A stretch of 64,000 nt of DNA from Acinetobacter rudis. GTDB lineage: Bacteria; Pseudomonadota; Gammaproteobacteria; Pseudomonadales; Moraxellaceae. The stretch's first letter is position 1, and each line of letters opens with the position of its first letter. A program made the translations under genes and the position numbers. The stretch lies in the NCBI RefSeq assembly GCF_000829675.1, contig NZ_BBRX01000031.1, positions 1 through 64,000 on the forward strand, in the 5' to 3' direction. Below are positions 26,289 through 35,738 of this stretch, piece by piece. The notes beneath the pieces are model-generated. The model was not told the origin of the DNA. It was given only the letters and a program-made list of their open reading frames with translations, and searched no databases.

Positions 26289-27359
26289 ATGAGCAACACA
26301 ACTTCTCAATCAAACACTGGTTTAAGTTACAAAGATGCTGGTGTGGACATTGAAGCGGGCGACGCACTAGTCGATCGAATCAAATCAGTCGCTAAACGAA
26401 CAACTCGACCTGAGGTGATGGGTGGATTAGGTGGTTTTGGCGCGCTATGCAAAATTCCTAAAGGCTACGAAGAGCCTGTATTGGTTTCGGGCACAGACGG
26501 CGTTGGAACAAAACTACGCGTTGCGTTAAATCTAAACCGTCACAATACCATTGGTCAAGATTTAGTTGCGATGTGTGTCAACGATCTTTTGGTCTGTGGT
26601 GCAGAACCATTATTCTTCCTTGACTACTATGCAACTGGTCACTTAAATGTTGACGTCGCTGCTGATGTCGTTACAGGGATCGGTCAAGGCTGTGAACTTG
26701 CTGGTTGTGCCCTAGTCGGTGGTGAAACTGCTGAAATGCCTGGCATGTACGAAGGCGAAGACTATGACCTTGCTGGCTTTGCTGTTGGTGTCGTAGAACA
26801 CAGTAAAATCATTGATGGTAGTCAGGTTAAAGCTGGCGATGTGCTGATTGGTGTTGCATCTTCTGGTGCACATTCAAATGGTTATTCATTGTTACGCAAA
26901 ATCATTGATGTTAAAAATGTTGACCTAGAGCAAATCATTGATGGCCGCAGTTTGGCGGATGTCGTGATGGAACCTACCCGTATTTACGTTAAACCTATTC
27001 TTGAGTTATGCAAACAGATCAATGTGCATGCTATGGCTCATATTACAGGTGGCGGTTTACCAGGTAACTTACCACGTGTACTGCCTAATGGCGCACAAGC
27101 TGTTATTGATGAATCATCTTGGCAGTGGCCTGAGCTATTCAAATTACTACAACGCGAAGGCGGTGTAGAACAGTTTGAAATGTATCGTACCTTTAACTGT
27201 GGTGTTGGTATGGTGATCGCTGTTGATGCAGCTGATGCACAAAGCACAATTGATATCTTAAATGCACAAGGTGAGTCTGCTTGGAAAATTGGACATATCC
27301 AAGAAAATGCAGCTTCAGTTGCTGGTGCAGATGAAAAAATTCGCGTGATTTTTGCATGA
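26289..27359 (+). CDS. purM: phosphoribosylaminoimidazole synthetase (AIR synthetase)
   Basis: A 356-residue cytosolic enzyme of purine synthesis that closes the imidazole ring of FGAM using ATP. Full-length family features: [20 protein letters not shown] at the start, [13 protein letters not shown] (ATP/substrate), [20 protein letters not shown], and [17 protein letters not shown]. Its TGA overlaps the start of purN (ATGA), so the two are coupled, as in most gammaproteobacteria. Confidence 0.97.
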   Translation: MSNTTSQSNTGLSYKDAGVDIEAGDALVDRIKSVAKRTTRPEVMGGLGGFGALCKIPKGYEEPVLVSGTDGVGTKLRVALNLNRHNTIGQDLVAMCVNDLLVCGAEPLFFLDYYATGHLNVDVAADVVTGIGQGCELAGCALVGGETAEMPGMYEGEDYDLAGFAVGVVEHSKIIDGSQVKAGDVLIGVASSGAHSNGYSLLRKIIDVKNVDLEQIIDGRSLADVVMEPTRIYVKPILELCKQINVHAMAHITGGGLPGNLPRVLPNGAQAVIDESSWQWPELFKLLQREGGVEQFEMYRTFNCGVGMVIAVDAADAQSTIDILNAQGESAWKIGHIQENAASVAGADEKIRVIFA

Positions 27360-27988
27360 TGAAAATCGCGGTACTGGTTTCAGGTAACGGCAGCAATTTA
27401 CAGGCCATTATTGATGCAAAAGTATCAGGACAAATTGTTGGTGTCATTTCTAACAAAGCTGATGCTTTTGCTCTGCAACGTGCAGAACAAGCAGGTATCG
27501 CAACAGCGGTGATAGAACATAAAGACTATCCTGATCGAGTGAGTTTTGATGCGGTTATGCATCAAAAGTTGCTTGACTGGGAGGTCGATCTGGTCATTTT
27601 AGCTGGCTTTATGCGTATCTTAAGCCCAATCTTTGTCAATCGTTGGCAAGGTAAAATGCTCAACATCCACCCTTCACTTTTGCCAAACTATAAAGGCATG
27701 CATACCCATCAACGGGTGTTGAATAGTGGTGAAGTATTTCATGGATGTACTGTACACTTTGTTACCGCCGAACTCGACGCAGGTCCAGCCTTGGCACAAA
27801 GTGTACTTAAGGTAGCACAGCACGATACAGCTCAAAGCTTAGCTGAACGTATTCATCAGCTTGAACATTTTATCTATCCGCTTGTTGTAGACTGGTTATG
27901 TCAAGGCACTTTGCAATATCAAACAGATGGTCATGTGACTTTCCGTGGCCAAGCCCTACAGCGCCCTATCCAGTTTAGTCAATTTTAA
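27356..27988 (+). CDS. purN: GAR transformylase
   Basis: A 210-residue cytosolic enzyme that transfers a formyl group from 10-formyl-THF to glycinamide ribonucleotide. The Rossmann start [17 protein letters not shown] binds substrate, and the catalytic Asn/His/Asp set lies in [13 protein letters not shown] and [12 protein letters not shown]. The start is one of two consecutive ATGs (27356, 27359), overlapping the purM stop. Confidence 0.96.
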   Translation: MMKIAVLVSGNGSNLQAIIDAKVSGQIVGVISNKADAFALQRAEQAGIATAVIEHKDYPDRVSFDAVMHQKLLDWEVDLVILAGFMRILSPIFVNRWQGKMLNIHPSLLPNYKGMHTHQRVLNSGEVFHGCTVHFVTAELDAGPALAQSVLKVAQHDTAQSLAERIHQLEHFIYPLVVDWLCQGTLQYQTDGHVTFRGQALQRPIQFSQF

Positions 27989-27992
27989 TCTT

Positions 27993-28049
27993 CACGTTTT
28001 AATCATATAAAACGTGGGAAAAAAAGCGCATCAACAGATGCGCTTTTTT
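27993..28049 (+). terminator. double hairpin terminator after purN
   Basis: First hairpin: CACGTTTT / AAAACGTG (27993-28016), without T-run. Second: AAAAAGCGCATC / GATGCGCTTTTT with an ACAG-like four-base loop (28021-28049), a strong terminator in both directions, serving purMN and the convergent sppA-hydrolase operon. Confidence 0.88.
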
Positions 28050-28074
28050 ATCACCAGACACACACTCATCTAAC

Positions 28075-28890
28075 TTACTGATATTGAGTAATGAGCTGTT
28101 TCACGACATCAACTGTAGTTTCTGGATGTTCTAATGGGAACATATGCCCACCCTCAGTCACCTGAAATGGAATTGCCAATTTACGCTGTGCAATCTGTGG
28201 AAAGCCTCGTTTTAAAAACTGACTGTCATGTCCTACCACCATATTAACTGGCATAACTGACTTCGCCATCGGCAACCACCACAGTGAAGGATTATTTCTA
28301 AAAATAGCCACTTCATCCGCTTTTGCGATGCTTAAGGTTACCCCACCACGTGCAGGATCTTCAGTCAAAGCATATTGCAAATAAGCCTGAAAACAGTCTT
28401 CATCGAAGTGTTTATAAAAACCTTTGGGTCTGAGTAACTCACCCGCTTGTTCTCGTGATTCCCAGTGATCACGGCGACGCACTGATAAACCTGCTGGCGT
28501 AATTTTATCAACGGTTTTCGGATGAAAAATTTTTGCCAGATGAAACAACAGTGAATGCTTGCCCATAATAAAAGGTGGATCAAGCATAATCACTTGACGA
28601 AACAATTCTGGACGCTTCTTTGCTGCCATATAGGTCAAAACCGAGCCTAAAGAATGTCCCAAACCGATGACCGCTTGGCCTTTCGCTTGTTGCGTTACAC
28701 TATCAATAATCTGATCGACCAAGTGTGGCCAATGATTGGTAATTGGATAACGCTTATCAGGGCCAATCATTGGCACATAAACTACTTGATACTCGTCACT
28801 CAGTTGTTCAAATAATTTTGTATAAACTTTTGAGGGCACACCATTGGCATGCGCAAAATGTATAATCGGTTTATTGCTATTCGACATCAT
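28075..28890 (-). CDS. alpha/beta hydrolase
   Basis: A 271-residue alpha/beta-hydrolase fold protein. The N-terminal strand (IIHFAHANGVPSKVY) carries the HxNG-like oxyanion region, the nucleophile elbow is GLGHSLGS with Ser80, and the late His lies in VTEGGHMFPLEHPE. There is no signal peptide, so it is probably cytosolic. The substrate is unknown; esterase or lipase-like activity is the family norm. The gene starts ten bases after sppA and shares its operon. Confidence 0.85.
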   Translation of the reverse strand: MMSNSNKPIIHFAHANGVPSKVYTKLFEQLSDEYQVVYVPMIGPDKRYPITNHWPHLVDQIIDSVTQQAKGQAVIGLGHSLGSVLTYMAAKKRPELFRQVIMLDPPFIMGKHSLLFHLAKIFHPKTVDKITPAGLSVRRRDHWESREQAGELLRPKGFYKHFDEDCFQAYLQYALTEDPARGGVTLSIAKADEVAIFRNNPSLWWLPMAKSVMPVNMVVGHDSQFLKRGFPQIAQRKLAIPFQVTEGGHMFPLEHPETTVDVVKQLITQYQ

Positions 28891-28900
28891 GTACTCGCAA

Positions 28901-29923
28901 TTACTGTATCTTGGTTTGGTTTTGCGACTGCACTTGCTGCATTACTGCAGTGCCCAAGTGTTGACCCATTTCACTTCCCATACGCCCCATGATTGAATCA
29001 AAAGGAGTGCGCTCCACAGTATAGTTGACTGTCTTACTAATATCTAACTCGCGTTTTAAACTCTCGAGGTTACCCGCCTTATCTGCAATCCCCAATTTAA
29101 TCGCTTGCTCACCTGTCCAGAATAGACCTGAGAAAATTGCTGGATCAGTCGATTTTAGTTTATCGCCACGACCTGTTTTGACAGCCTGAATAAAATGAGA
29201 ATGTACGTTATCAAGTAATGCCTGAATATGTTGCTTTTGCTCAGCATTAATCGGCTTACTCATACTTAAAATATCTTTATTGCTTCCCGCTGTCATAGTG
29301 CGATCTTCAATGCCGAGTTTTTGTGCTAAACCACTTACACCATAGTTTGGCATAATTACACCAATCGACCCGACTAAGCTTGATGGATTCACCCAAATTT
29401 GATCAGCAGCAGAAGCGATATAATATGCTCCAGAAGCGCCCATATCACCAATCACAGCATAGACTTTCTTGTTCGGGTGTTGCTTCTTCAGATATTGAAT
29501 TTCTTGCCAAATATCATCAGATTGTACAGGTGAACCCCCTGGTGAATTAATATTGAGTACAACTGCACGGCTACCTTTCGCCTCAAAAGCACTTTTTAAT
29601 GATTTAATCGTATCTATGCTGTTGACGGACTGATTACCCGAATCGATCGTACCAATGATATTAACAACGGCTAAATGTGTATCTGTAATGCCAGTAACAT
29701 TTTCAGTTGAACTCGTTAAAGTACAACCTCTAAACATAAAGATCAAAATCGCAAGCACATAAAGCATGCTCACAAATTTGAAAAATATTCCCCAACGACG
29801 ACTACGTTGTTGCTCTTTGACTGAGGAAAGTACTGCTTTTTCTAATATTTTCCACTCTTGCCCAGTAGGCGTTGCGGGTTGGTCGGTTTTTTCTTTATGT
29901 GGTTGTGGTGGCCAATCGGACAT
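28901..29923 (-). CDS. sppA: signal peptide peptidase SppA (S49)
   Basis: A 340-residue inner-membrane serine protease with a polar cytoplasmic N-terminus, a membrane segment at ~45-66, and a periplasmic S49 domain. It degrades signal peptides left after cleavage. The Ser/Lys dyad is visible as Ser164 (GDMGASGAYYIAS) and Lys216 (TAGSNKDIL), and NSPGGSP (126-132) is the family's oxyanion loop. It is the short, single-domain form (as in Bacillus and many proteobacteria), not the 618-residue E. coli duplicate. Co-transcribed with the hydrolase gene; divergent from the acyltransferase gene. Confidence 0.93.
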   Translation of the reverse strand: MSDWPPQPHKEKTDQPATPTGQEWKILEKAVLSSVKEQQRSRRWGIFFKFVSMLYVLAILIFMFRGCTLTSSTENVTGITDTHLAVVNIIGTIDSGNQSVNSIDTIKSLKSAFEAKGSRAVVLNINSPGGSPVQSDDIWQEIQYLKKQHPNKKVYAVIGDMGASGAYYIASAADQIWVNPSSLVGSIGVIMPNYGVSGLAQKLGIEDRTMTAGSNKDILSMSKPINAEQKQHIQALLDNVHSHFIQAVKTGRGDKLKSTDPAIFSGLFWTGEQAIKLGIADKAGNLESLKRELDISKTVNYTVERTPFDSIMGRMGSEMGQHLGTAVMQQVQSQNQTKIQ

Positions 29924-30062
29924 AGTAAAGATGATCCAAATAGAAATTTAGGTAAGCATTATATACAAGGTTTATGATTAAACTGTCTAATCAACTCGAA
30001 TTAACCTATAATAATCATGGCATTTTTACTTAAATCAAACGGATTCACTTTCTCTACACACG

Positions 30063-31016
30063 ATGAAAAAACAACAAACAACGACAGTAACCCGCTTATT
30101 AAACCTTTTTGGTCGACAACCAATCATGTTCTTGCGTTTTATTGCACGAGGTTTAGCAGCCATCGTCAATTTAACTGGCGTAAGTAAAACCTCAAAGACC
30201 TTAAGCCTAAATATTAATATTTGTTTGCCAGAGCTAAGTGATGCACAGCGCAATCAAATTACGCAAGCAGCAATCCGCAATGAAATGCAGTCTTACTTCG
30301 AGTTCTTTAGTATTTGGGCAAGTAGTAATGAAAAAAACATTTCACGAATTCATCATATTGAAGGTGAAGCGCATGTACATGCTGCGATTGCAGCAGGTAA
30401 AGGTTTAGTTTTAGTTGTTCCACATTTTGGTACATGGGAAGTCATGAATGCTTGGTTTGCTCAGCACACCCAAATGACCATTATGTATAAACCGATCAAA
30501 AATGCTGAAGCAGATCAATTTGTACGCCAAGCACGTAGTCGAGAAAATGCCACACTGGTTCCAACTGATGAATCAGGGGTTAGACAAATTTTTAAAGCCT
30601 TAAAACAAGGTGGTACGACGGTTATTTTGCCTGATCATAGTCCTAATATTGGCGGTGATATGATTGAGTACTTCGGTATTCCCTTAGCCAGTAGCAGTTT
30701 AAGCGCTAAACTGATTCAAAAGACTAAAGCCAGTGCACTATTTTTATATGCGATGCGCAACCCATCAAACGGCTTCGATATGTACATCGAGCCTGTAGAT
30801 GAAGCCATTTATCAAGGGACTGCAGAACAAGGTACATTGGTCATTCACCATATGATTGAACAACTTATTCGTCGCTATCCAGAACATTATCACTGGAGCT
30901 ATAAACGCTTTAAAGCGAATCCAGAACTTGATAATGTATATCACCTTGACCCTAAAGAGGCGTTGCAACTAGTTGAGTCTGTTCGCCAACAGCAACAACA
31001 AAATACTTCATCTTAA
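30063..31016 (+). CDS. LpxL/HtrB-family acyltransferase
   Basis: A 317-residue membrane-associated acyltransferase of the lipid A late-acyltransferase family. The catalytic H-x4-E motif is HFGTWE (His121, Glu126), and the usual block TVILPDHSPNIGGDMIEYFG with the acyl-binding region follows. In Acinetobacter such enzymes add secondary acyl chains (C12) to lipid A or hepta-acylate it. Whether this is LpxL or LpxM cannot be settled from one sequence. The last nine bases overlap the end of the convergent comEC gene. Confidence 0.87.
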   Translation: MKKQQTTTVTRLLNLFGRQPIMFLRFIARGLAAIVNLTGVSKTSKTLSLNINICLPELSDAQRNQITQAAIRNEMQSYFEFFSIWASSNEKNISRIHHIEGEAHVHAAIAAGKGLVLVVPHFGTWEVMNAWFAQHTQMTIMYKPIKNAEADQFVRQARSRENATLVPTDESGVRQIFKALKQGGTTVILPDHSPNIGGDMIEYFGIPLASSSLSAKLIQKTKASALFLYAMRNPSNGFDMYIEPVDEAIYQGTAEQGTLVIHHMIEQLIRRYPEHYHWSYKRFKANPELDNVYHLDPKEALQLVESVRQQQQQNTSS

Positions 31017-33413
31017 CCAACGTCGTTGATCTCGTTGTAGCTCTAACTGCATGACCTGCTGATCATCTAGATAGAAACGCATAGTGCCTTCATTCTGAGT
31101 TTGTTTTAATGGGATTGACAAGGCTTGCAGTCGGCTCAGTACTTTAGCATGCGGGTGGCCATAACGATTGTGCCGCCCAACACTGACCACAGCCAGTTGT
31201 GGCTTGAGCCATTTTAAAAAATCATAAGCCGAACTATGGCGACTGCCATGATGACCGAGAAGCAAAACATCAACATCGAGATCAGGATAATCCTGCATTA
31301 ACTGATATTCGGCTGGCCAGCCCGCATCACCCATGATGAGAAAGTTTTGGTAGCCCAGTGCTTTGGGCACCTGAATATACACAATACAAGAGAGATCATT
31401 CTTATGTTCGGAAACATCAGCAAGTTGCTCTTGTCGTGGGGCTAAGATCTGTACACGAACACCCTCATATTGCCAATGTTGTCCTTGATGACAGTACTGA
31501 AAAGGCACATCAGCATAGCCTGCTTTTGCAAAGTCACCATCATACTGGTTCGATAAAAAAGATTGGATCTTAATACGTTTAGATAAACTGCTTAAGCCAC
31601 CACGATGGTCCTGATCCAGATGAGAAATGATCACCTGATCCAACTGTACGATACCTTGACTGAGCAAAAATGGACTCAGTACATGTTCACCGATGCCCCA
31701 CTGTTGCTCATTATAACTGCCCCCTAAATCAATCATCAGATGTTGCTTGGCTATTTTTAACAGCACTGCCTGTCCCTGCCCAACATCAATTACATTTAGC
31801 TCAAAAGCAACTTGAGCCTGCGGTGTGTAAATACATGCGACTGCACAGCAGTACCAATAGAGCCGAAGCAACAAACTATTGGGTAAAAACAATAAGATCA
31901 GCACCATAGCTAATCCAGCAATGTTTAATGTGGTTAAAGCAGGTGTCAGCATGGCATTGCTTATTGCCTGATCCAAGTGCTGTAATAACCAAAGTAATAA
32001 CTCCAACACCGTATTACTGAGGTGAAACACCCCTTTTGCTACACTCGGCATGAACTGATAAACACTGCTGGCCACAACAGCAAGAGGAACAACCACAGCA
32101 GCTAAAATCGGCACAGCGATACAGTTAGCTAATGGTGCAAGCCAAGAAAACTGCTGGAACACCCATAGCATTAACGGCAACAATGCGATAAATATTTTCC
32201 ATTGCGACTTTGTTAAAAGCATTAATTGACGTACAAGTCGTCTAACTATACTCATGCTCTCACTTTGAACTGCAGTTTGGGAAAATTGGCCTAAATAAAT
32301 TCTGATTAAAATCAGAGATGAAATATAAGATAACCAAAATGCTGCTGCCAAAATATTGAGCGGGTCAAAGAAAAGTAAAATACTCGCGCTCAATAAAAGG
32401 ATATGTAATGTTGAAAAGCGCTGTTTAATCAAAAGTAATAAACTTAATAATGTCACGCTCAGTACAGTTCTTAATGCAGGCACTTCAAAACCAACAAAAG
32501 CTGCATACCACCAAACACATAATACAAAAGGCCATAATAGTAAATCTGGACGTGGCCAATACAAAAATAACTGTGGATATAAGCCACTGACTATTCGTCT
32601 GACTAACGCACAGCACAGTAAGGCAAAAATCAAGACATGTGGCCCAGATATGGCCAGTAAATGCATGATACCAAGACGACGAAATAAGGACTGTATGTGC
32701 TCAGGTAATAGACTTTGATCTGCACTCACTAAAGCTAAGATTAAACCGTGTTGAGAAAGCTGTTGTATTTGCAACCATTGCCTAAATGCCAAGCGTTTGT
32801 TTTCAATATATTGAGCTATTTTTGCCAAGAGCTGCTGTTGCTTCTGTACAAATGGCGCATGAAACTTCATTACCTCCTTCACGTCTACAGCTTGTAAAGA
32901 CTCAAGTTGTAAGCTTGCCATATAGCGTTGCTGCAATAGCCATAGCTCTTGATTAAACACAGCTGGGACAGCATAGCCGTGATGAGGAATAATTTGTCCA
33001 GTCGCTTTATAATAATGGCCCAATTTTAATTGAATTGGGCTATGTACAGGATACTGCACACGCCAATGTACTATTTCCGGCTGATGACCTAATACGGATA
33101 CTTGTTGTTGCCAAGTATTGGCTTCATGCTGTGATTTTTGGGCAATACGATCTACATAAATCAATACCGTCACTTTGGCACTGTGAATTTCACGATATCT
33201 CAATAGCGCTGTAAGGTGGTGATTGGCATAGGATTGCCCTACAGCAAAACTCGCGATACTACTTAAAAATAATATCAGTACACTTAAATAAAAGTGCAGT
33301 GATAGCCATTGCATCCACTGTGCAAACAACATCGCGATCGAAAAAGCTAGAAAAGCGAGCAGATAAGGCAGACTCAGATCGCCCGATTTGAGCAATACCC
33401 GCAATCCACGCAA
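31008..33413 (-). CDS. comEC: DNA internalisation protein ComEC/Rec2
   Basis: An 801-residue channel protein that moves one DNA strand through the inner membrane during transformation. N-terminal hydrophobic segments (~15-55) are followed by a DUF4131 OB-like domain, the competence domain with many membrane helices (LFRRLGIMHLLAISGPHVL and onward, ~225-520), and a C-terminal metallo-beta-lactamase-like domain (FELNVIDVGQGQAVLL, ISHLDQDHRGGL, LLGHHGSRHSS). Acinetobacter is naturally competent and needs this protein. The start codon is uncertain: the frame opens with TTG at 33413 directly after a stop, without a visible ribosome site. Confidence 0.92.
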   Translation of the reverse strand: MRGLRVLLKSGDLSLPYLLAFLAFSIAMLFAQWMQWLSLHFYLSVLILFLSSIASFAVGQSYANHHLTALLRYREIHSAKVTVLIYVDRIAQKSQHEANTWQQQVSVLGHQPEIVHWRVQYPVHSPIQLKLGHYYKATGQIIPHHGYAVPAVFNQELWLLQQRYMASLQLESLQAVDVKEVMKFHAPFVQKQQQLLAKIAQYIENKRLAFRQWLQIQQLSQHGLILALVSADQSLLPEHIQSLFRRLGIMHLLAISGPHVLIFALLCCALVRRIVSGLYPQLFLYWPRPDLLLWPFVLCVWWYAAFVGFEVPALRTVLSVTLLSLLLLIKQRFSTLHILLLSASILLFFDPLNILAAAFWLSYISSLILIRIYLGQFSQTAVQSESMSIVRRLVRQLMLLTKSQWKIFIALLPLMLWVFQQFSWLAPLANCIAVPILAAVVVPLAVVASSVYQFMPSVAKGVFHLSNTVLELLLWLLQHLDQAISNAMLTPALTTLNIAGLAMVLILLFLPNSLLLRLYWYCCAVACIYTPQAQVAFELNVIDVGQGQAVLLKIAKQHLMIDLGGSYNEQQWGIGEHVLSPFLLSQGIVQLDQVIISHLDQDHRGGLSSLSKRIKIQSFLSNQYDGDFAKAGYADVPFQYCHQGQHWQYEGVRVQILAPRQEQLADVSEHKNDLSCIVYIQVPKALGYQNFLIMGDAGWPAEYQLMQDYPDLDVDVLLLGHHGSRHSSAYDFLKWLKPQLAVVSVGRHNRYGHPHAKVLSRLQALSIPLKQTQNEGTMRFYLDDQQVMQLELQRDQRRWLR

Positions 33414-33476
33414 CTAAAATGCAAGTGAGCCTCATGCCAATACTGCATCATCTAAATTTGGAAATTAGATAAAATT

Positions 33477-33498
33477 AAAGCCCATCGAAATGGGCTTT
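33477..33498 (-). terminator. terminator after lolD
   Basis: AAAGCCCAT / ATGGGCTTT with a short loop; on the minus strand the right arm is followed by TTTAATTTTAT. It lies about 25 bases past the lolD stop. Confidence 0.75.
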
Positions 33499-33520
33499 AA
33501 AAGGGATTTAGTCGGATCGT

Positions 33521-34210
33521 TTAAACTTTAGGATCAGCCCACATACCATCTTGCATTAGCAATGTTTGATCTGCGGAACGTGCCAATTGTTCATCATGGG
33601 TGACGATCAACATCGACATTTTTAACTCTTGCTGCAACTCTTTAAGTAAAACAAAGATCTGCTGAGCTGTTTTACGGTCTAAGTTTCCAGTAGGTTCATC
33701 TGCCATCATCAGTTTAGGCTGAGTCACTAAAGCACGTGCTAAAGCCACACGTTGACGTTCACCACCAGATAACTCCCCTGGGGTATGTGTCAGACGATGA
33801 GACAAGCCAACGCGATCTAACAGTTTTTCTGCTTGTAATTTCACTTGCTTATAATTTGCATCTGAACGAAGCATTAGCGGCATGGCCACATTTTCAAGTG
33901 CAGTAAATTCAGGCAATAAATGATGGAACTGATAAACAAAACCCAAATTTTGATTACGCAAATAACCACGTTCTGCCTCAGACAAGTGATCGAATCGCTC
34001 ACCGTTAAGCAATACTTGGCCTTTAGATGGAAGGTCTAAACCGCCGAGTATATGTAATAAAGTACTTTTACCAGATCCACTCGCTCCAACAATAGAGACA
34101 AATTCACCCGCATGCACTTTAATCGACAAGTCTTTAATGACTTCAATCGAAGCTTTCCCATCATTAAATTGCTTTTGAATATTACGAGCTTCAAGTACAA
34201 CATTACTCAT
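33521..34210 (-). CDS. lolD: lipoprotein-releasing ABC transporter ATPase LolD
   Basis: A 229-residue ABC ATPase that powers release of outer-membrane lipoproteins to LolA. Walker A GASGSGKSTLLH, signature LSGGERQRVALARAL, Walker B LMMADEPTGNLD and switch His in VTHDEQLA are intact; the LolD/MacB-type insertion GFVYQFHHLLPEFTALENV is present. The start at 34210 overlaps the stop of the permease gene (ATGAGTAA); an ATG 36 bases earlier would give a deep overlap and is less likely. Confidence 0.95.
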   Translation of the reverse strand: MSNVVLEARNIQKQFNDGKASIEVIKDLSIKVHAGEFVSIVGASGSGKSTLLHILGGLDLPSKGQVLLNGERFDHLSEAERGYLRNQNLGFVYQFHHLLPEFTALENVAMPLMLRSDANYKQVKLQAEKLLDRVGLSHRLTHTPGELSGGERQRVALARALVTQPKLMMADEPTGNLDRKTAQQIFVLLKELQQELKMSMLIVTHDEQLARSADQTLLMQDGMWADPKV

Positions 34211-35438
34211 AACGAAGTGCCTCTGCAGGTTGAATTTTGGCTGCACGCCATGCTGGGTAAATTGTCGCTAAAAAGCTGAGTATTAAAGATACTGAGACAA
34301 TCAGCAGTACATCTTGCCAACGCAAATAAGTCGGTAAATAGTTAATGAAGTACGAATCAAATAAATGAAGTCCGAAAGTCGTATTAATCCAGCCCAATAA
34401 ACTACTCACTGATGAAGCAAAAATAACTCCAAGCACAGCACCTGACAAGGTACCAATCACACCAATAATCGTACCTTGCACCATAAATATCTTGGTAATG
34501 GTTCGTGGTGATGCACCTAAAGTTCTTAAAATCGCAATATCTGCTTTTTTATCTGTGACCACCATGACAAGTGATGAAACAATATTAAACGCTGCAACCA
34601 AGACAATCAGGAACAGGAGTAAACTCACCATTGCTTTTTCCATTTGGATCGCATTGAACAAATTACCATGCGTATAAGTCCAATCAGAAGCAAAGAAAGT
34701 GCCTGGCAATTCTCGTGCAATCTGCTGCGAGATCTCTGGTGCAAGGAAAATATTGTCAAGCTTCATACGAATTGCTTGTGCGCCGTCTGGTTGACGTAAC
34801 AAAGTGGCGGCATCGTTGAGCGCAATATAACCCATTGCAGAATCAACATCAGCACCAATACTAAATATGCCAACAAGAGTAAAACGTTTAAAACGAGGAA
34901 TAATACCCGCTGCAGATGGCGTGGCTTCAGGGAGAACCAAAGTGACTTTATCATTGAGGCTCAAACCTAGATTGTCAGTCAATTGCTTACCTAAAACGAT
35001 CCCAAACTCGCCTTGTTTCAGTTGATCGATACTACCTTCAACCATGTGGTCTTGAATAATCGATACTTTTTTCTCAAGTTTAGGTTCAATCCCGGTGACC
35101 AACACACCAGACACTTGTCCTTGAGCAGTAATCATGCCTTGCAATTGGGTAAATGGAGCAGCACCGGCAACATGTGGATGTTCTTCAATTTGTTTTGCGA
35201 GCACAGGCCAATCGGTGATGGTATGTGTTGTTGAGACAGTCGCTTGCGGCACCATACCGAGCACTCTGTTTTTCAACTCACGATCAAAACCATTCATTAC
35301 TGCTAAAACAGTAATTAATACGGCGACACCAAGTGTCAAACCGATCATGGAAACTAAAGCAATAAAAGAAATAAAGTGATTACTGCGTCGTGCGCGAGTA
35401 TATCTCAACCCTATATATAGCGAGATAGGTTTAAACAT
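34203..35438 (-). CDS. lolC: lipoprotein-releasing system permease (LolC/LolE/LolF type)
   Basis: A 411-residue inner-membrane protein: one N-terminal helix (~23-50) after the IGLRYTRARRSNHFISFI motif, a large MacB-type periplasmic domain (~55-265), and three C-terminal helices (~270-400) with ADIAILRTLGASPRTITKIF, the FtsX-type loop. It extracts lipoproteins from the inner membrane with LolD. Only one such permease gene is seen beside lolD, whereas E. coli has lolC and lolE; a single LolF-like subunit forming a homodimer is therefore probable, as described for several gammaproteobacteria including Acinetobacter. Confidence 0.88.
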   Translation of the reverse strand: MFKPISLYIGLRYTRARRSNHFISFIALVSMIGLTLGVAVLITVLAVMNGFDRELKNRVLGMVPQATVSTTHTITDWPVLAKQIEEHPHVAGAAPFTQLQGMITAQGQVSGVLVTGIEPKLEKKVSIIQDHMVEGSIDQLKQGEFGIVLGKQLTDNLGLSLNDKVTLVLPEATPSAAGIIPRFKRFTLVGIFSIGADVDSAMGYIALNDAATLLRQPDGAQAIRMKLDNIFLAPEISQQIARELPGTFFASDWTYTHGNLFNAIQMEKAMVSLLLFLIVLVAAFNIVSSLVMVVTDKKADIAILRTLGASPRTITKIFMVQGTIIGVIGTLSGAVLGVIFASSVSSLLGWINTTFGLHLFDSYFINYLPTYLRWQDVLLIVSVSLILSFLATIYPAWRAAKIQPAEALRYE

Positions 35439-35738
35439 ACCAATCTAGTCCGAGGTTTTTATGAAAGTTTACAGCATCAAGATCGGCACAGCGCGCCGTA
35501 TAAAATCTAGAGTTGATGCTGCCTTAAAGATGAATAATCAGACGATTTCAAACAACATTACATTGAATGATCTTTGAAAATGCCCAGTTCATATTGGCAG
35601 CTATTTTCTACTACTTACACTATTAGATCAATTTGATCATGCACTTAAATACGAATTAGAACAATTGAATAAAAATATCAACAGATTACACGTATGTTAT
35701 CCTTATTTCTTCATCACATTTATTCGATTTAATCCACT
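35439..35738. other. intergenic region between lol operon and EamA gene
   Basis: About 300 bases. A 38-codon frame begins with ATG at 35461 (MKVYSIKIGTARR), but it has no ribosome site and no recognisable likeness. I see no terminator with a clear T-run. The promoter of the lol operon must lie in the right-hand part of its own 5' flank here. Confidence 0.4.

Noticed and set aside
35461..35577. 38-codon open frame beyond the lol operon
   Set aside because: No ribosome site, no likeness to known proteins, and no terminator after it.
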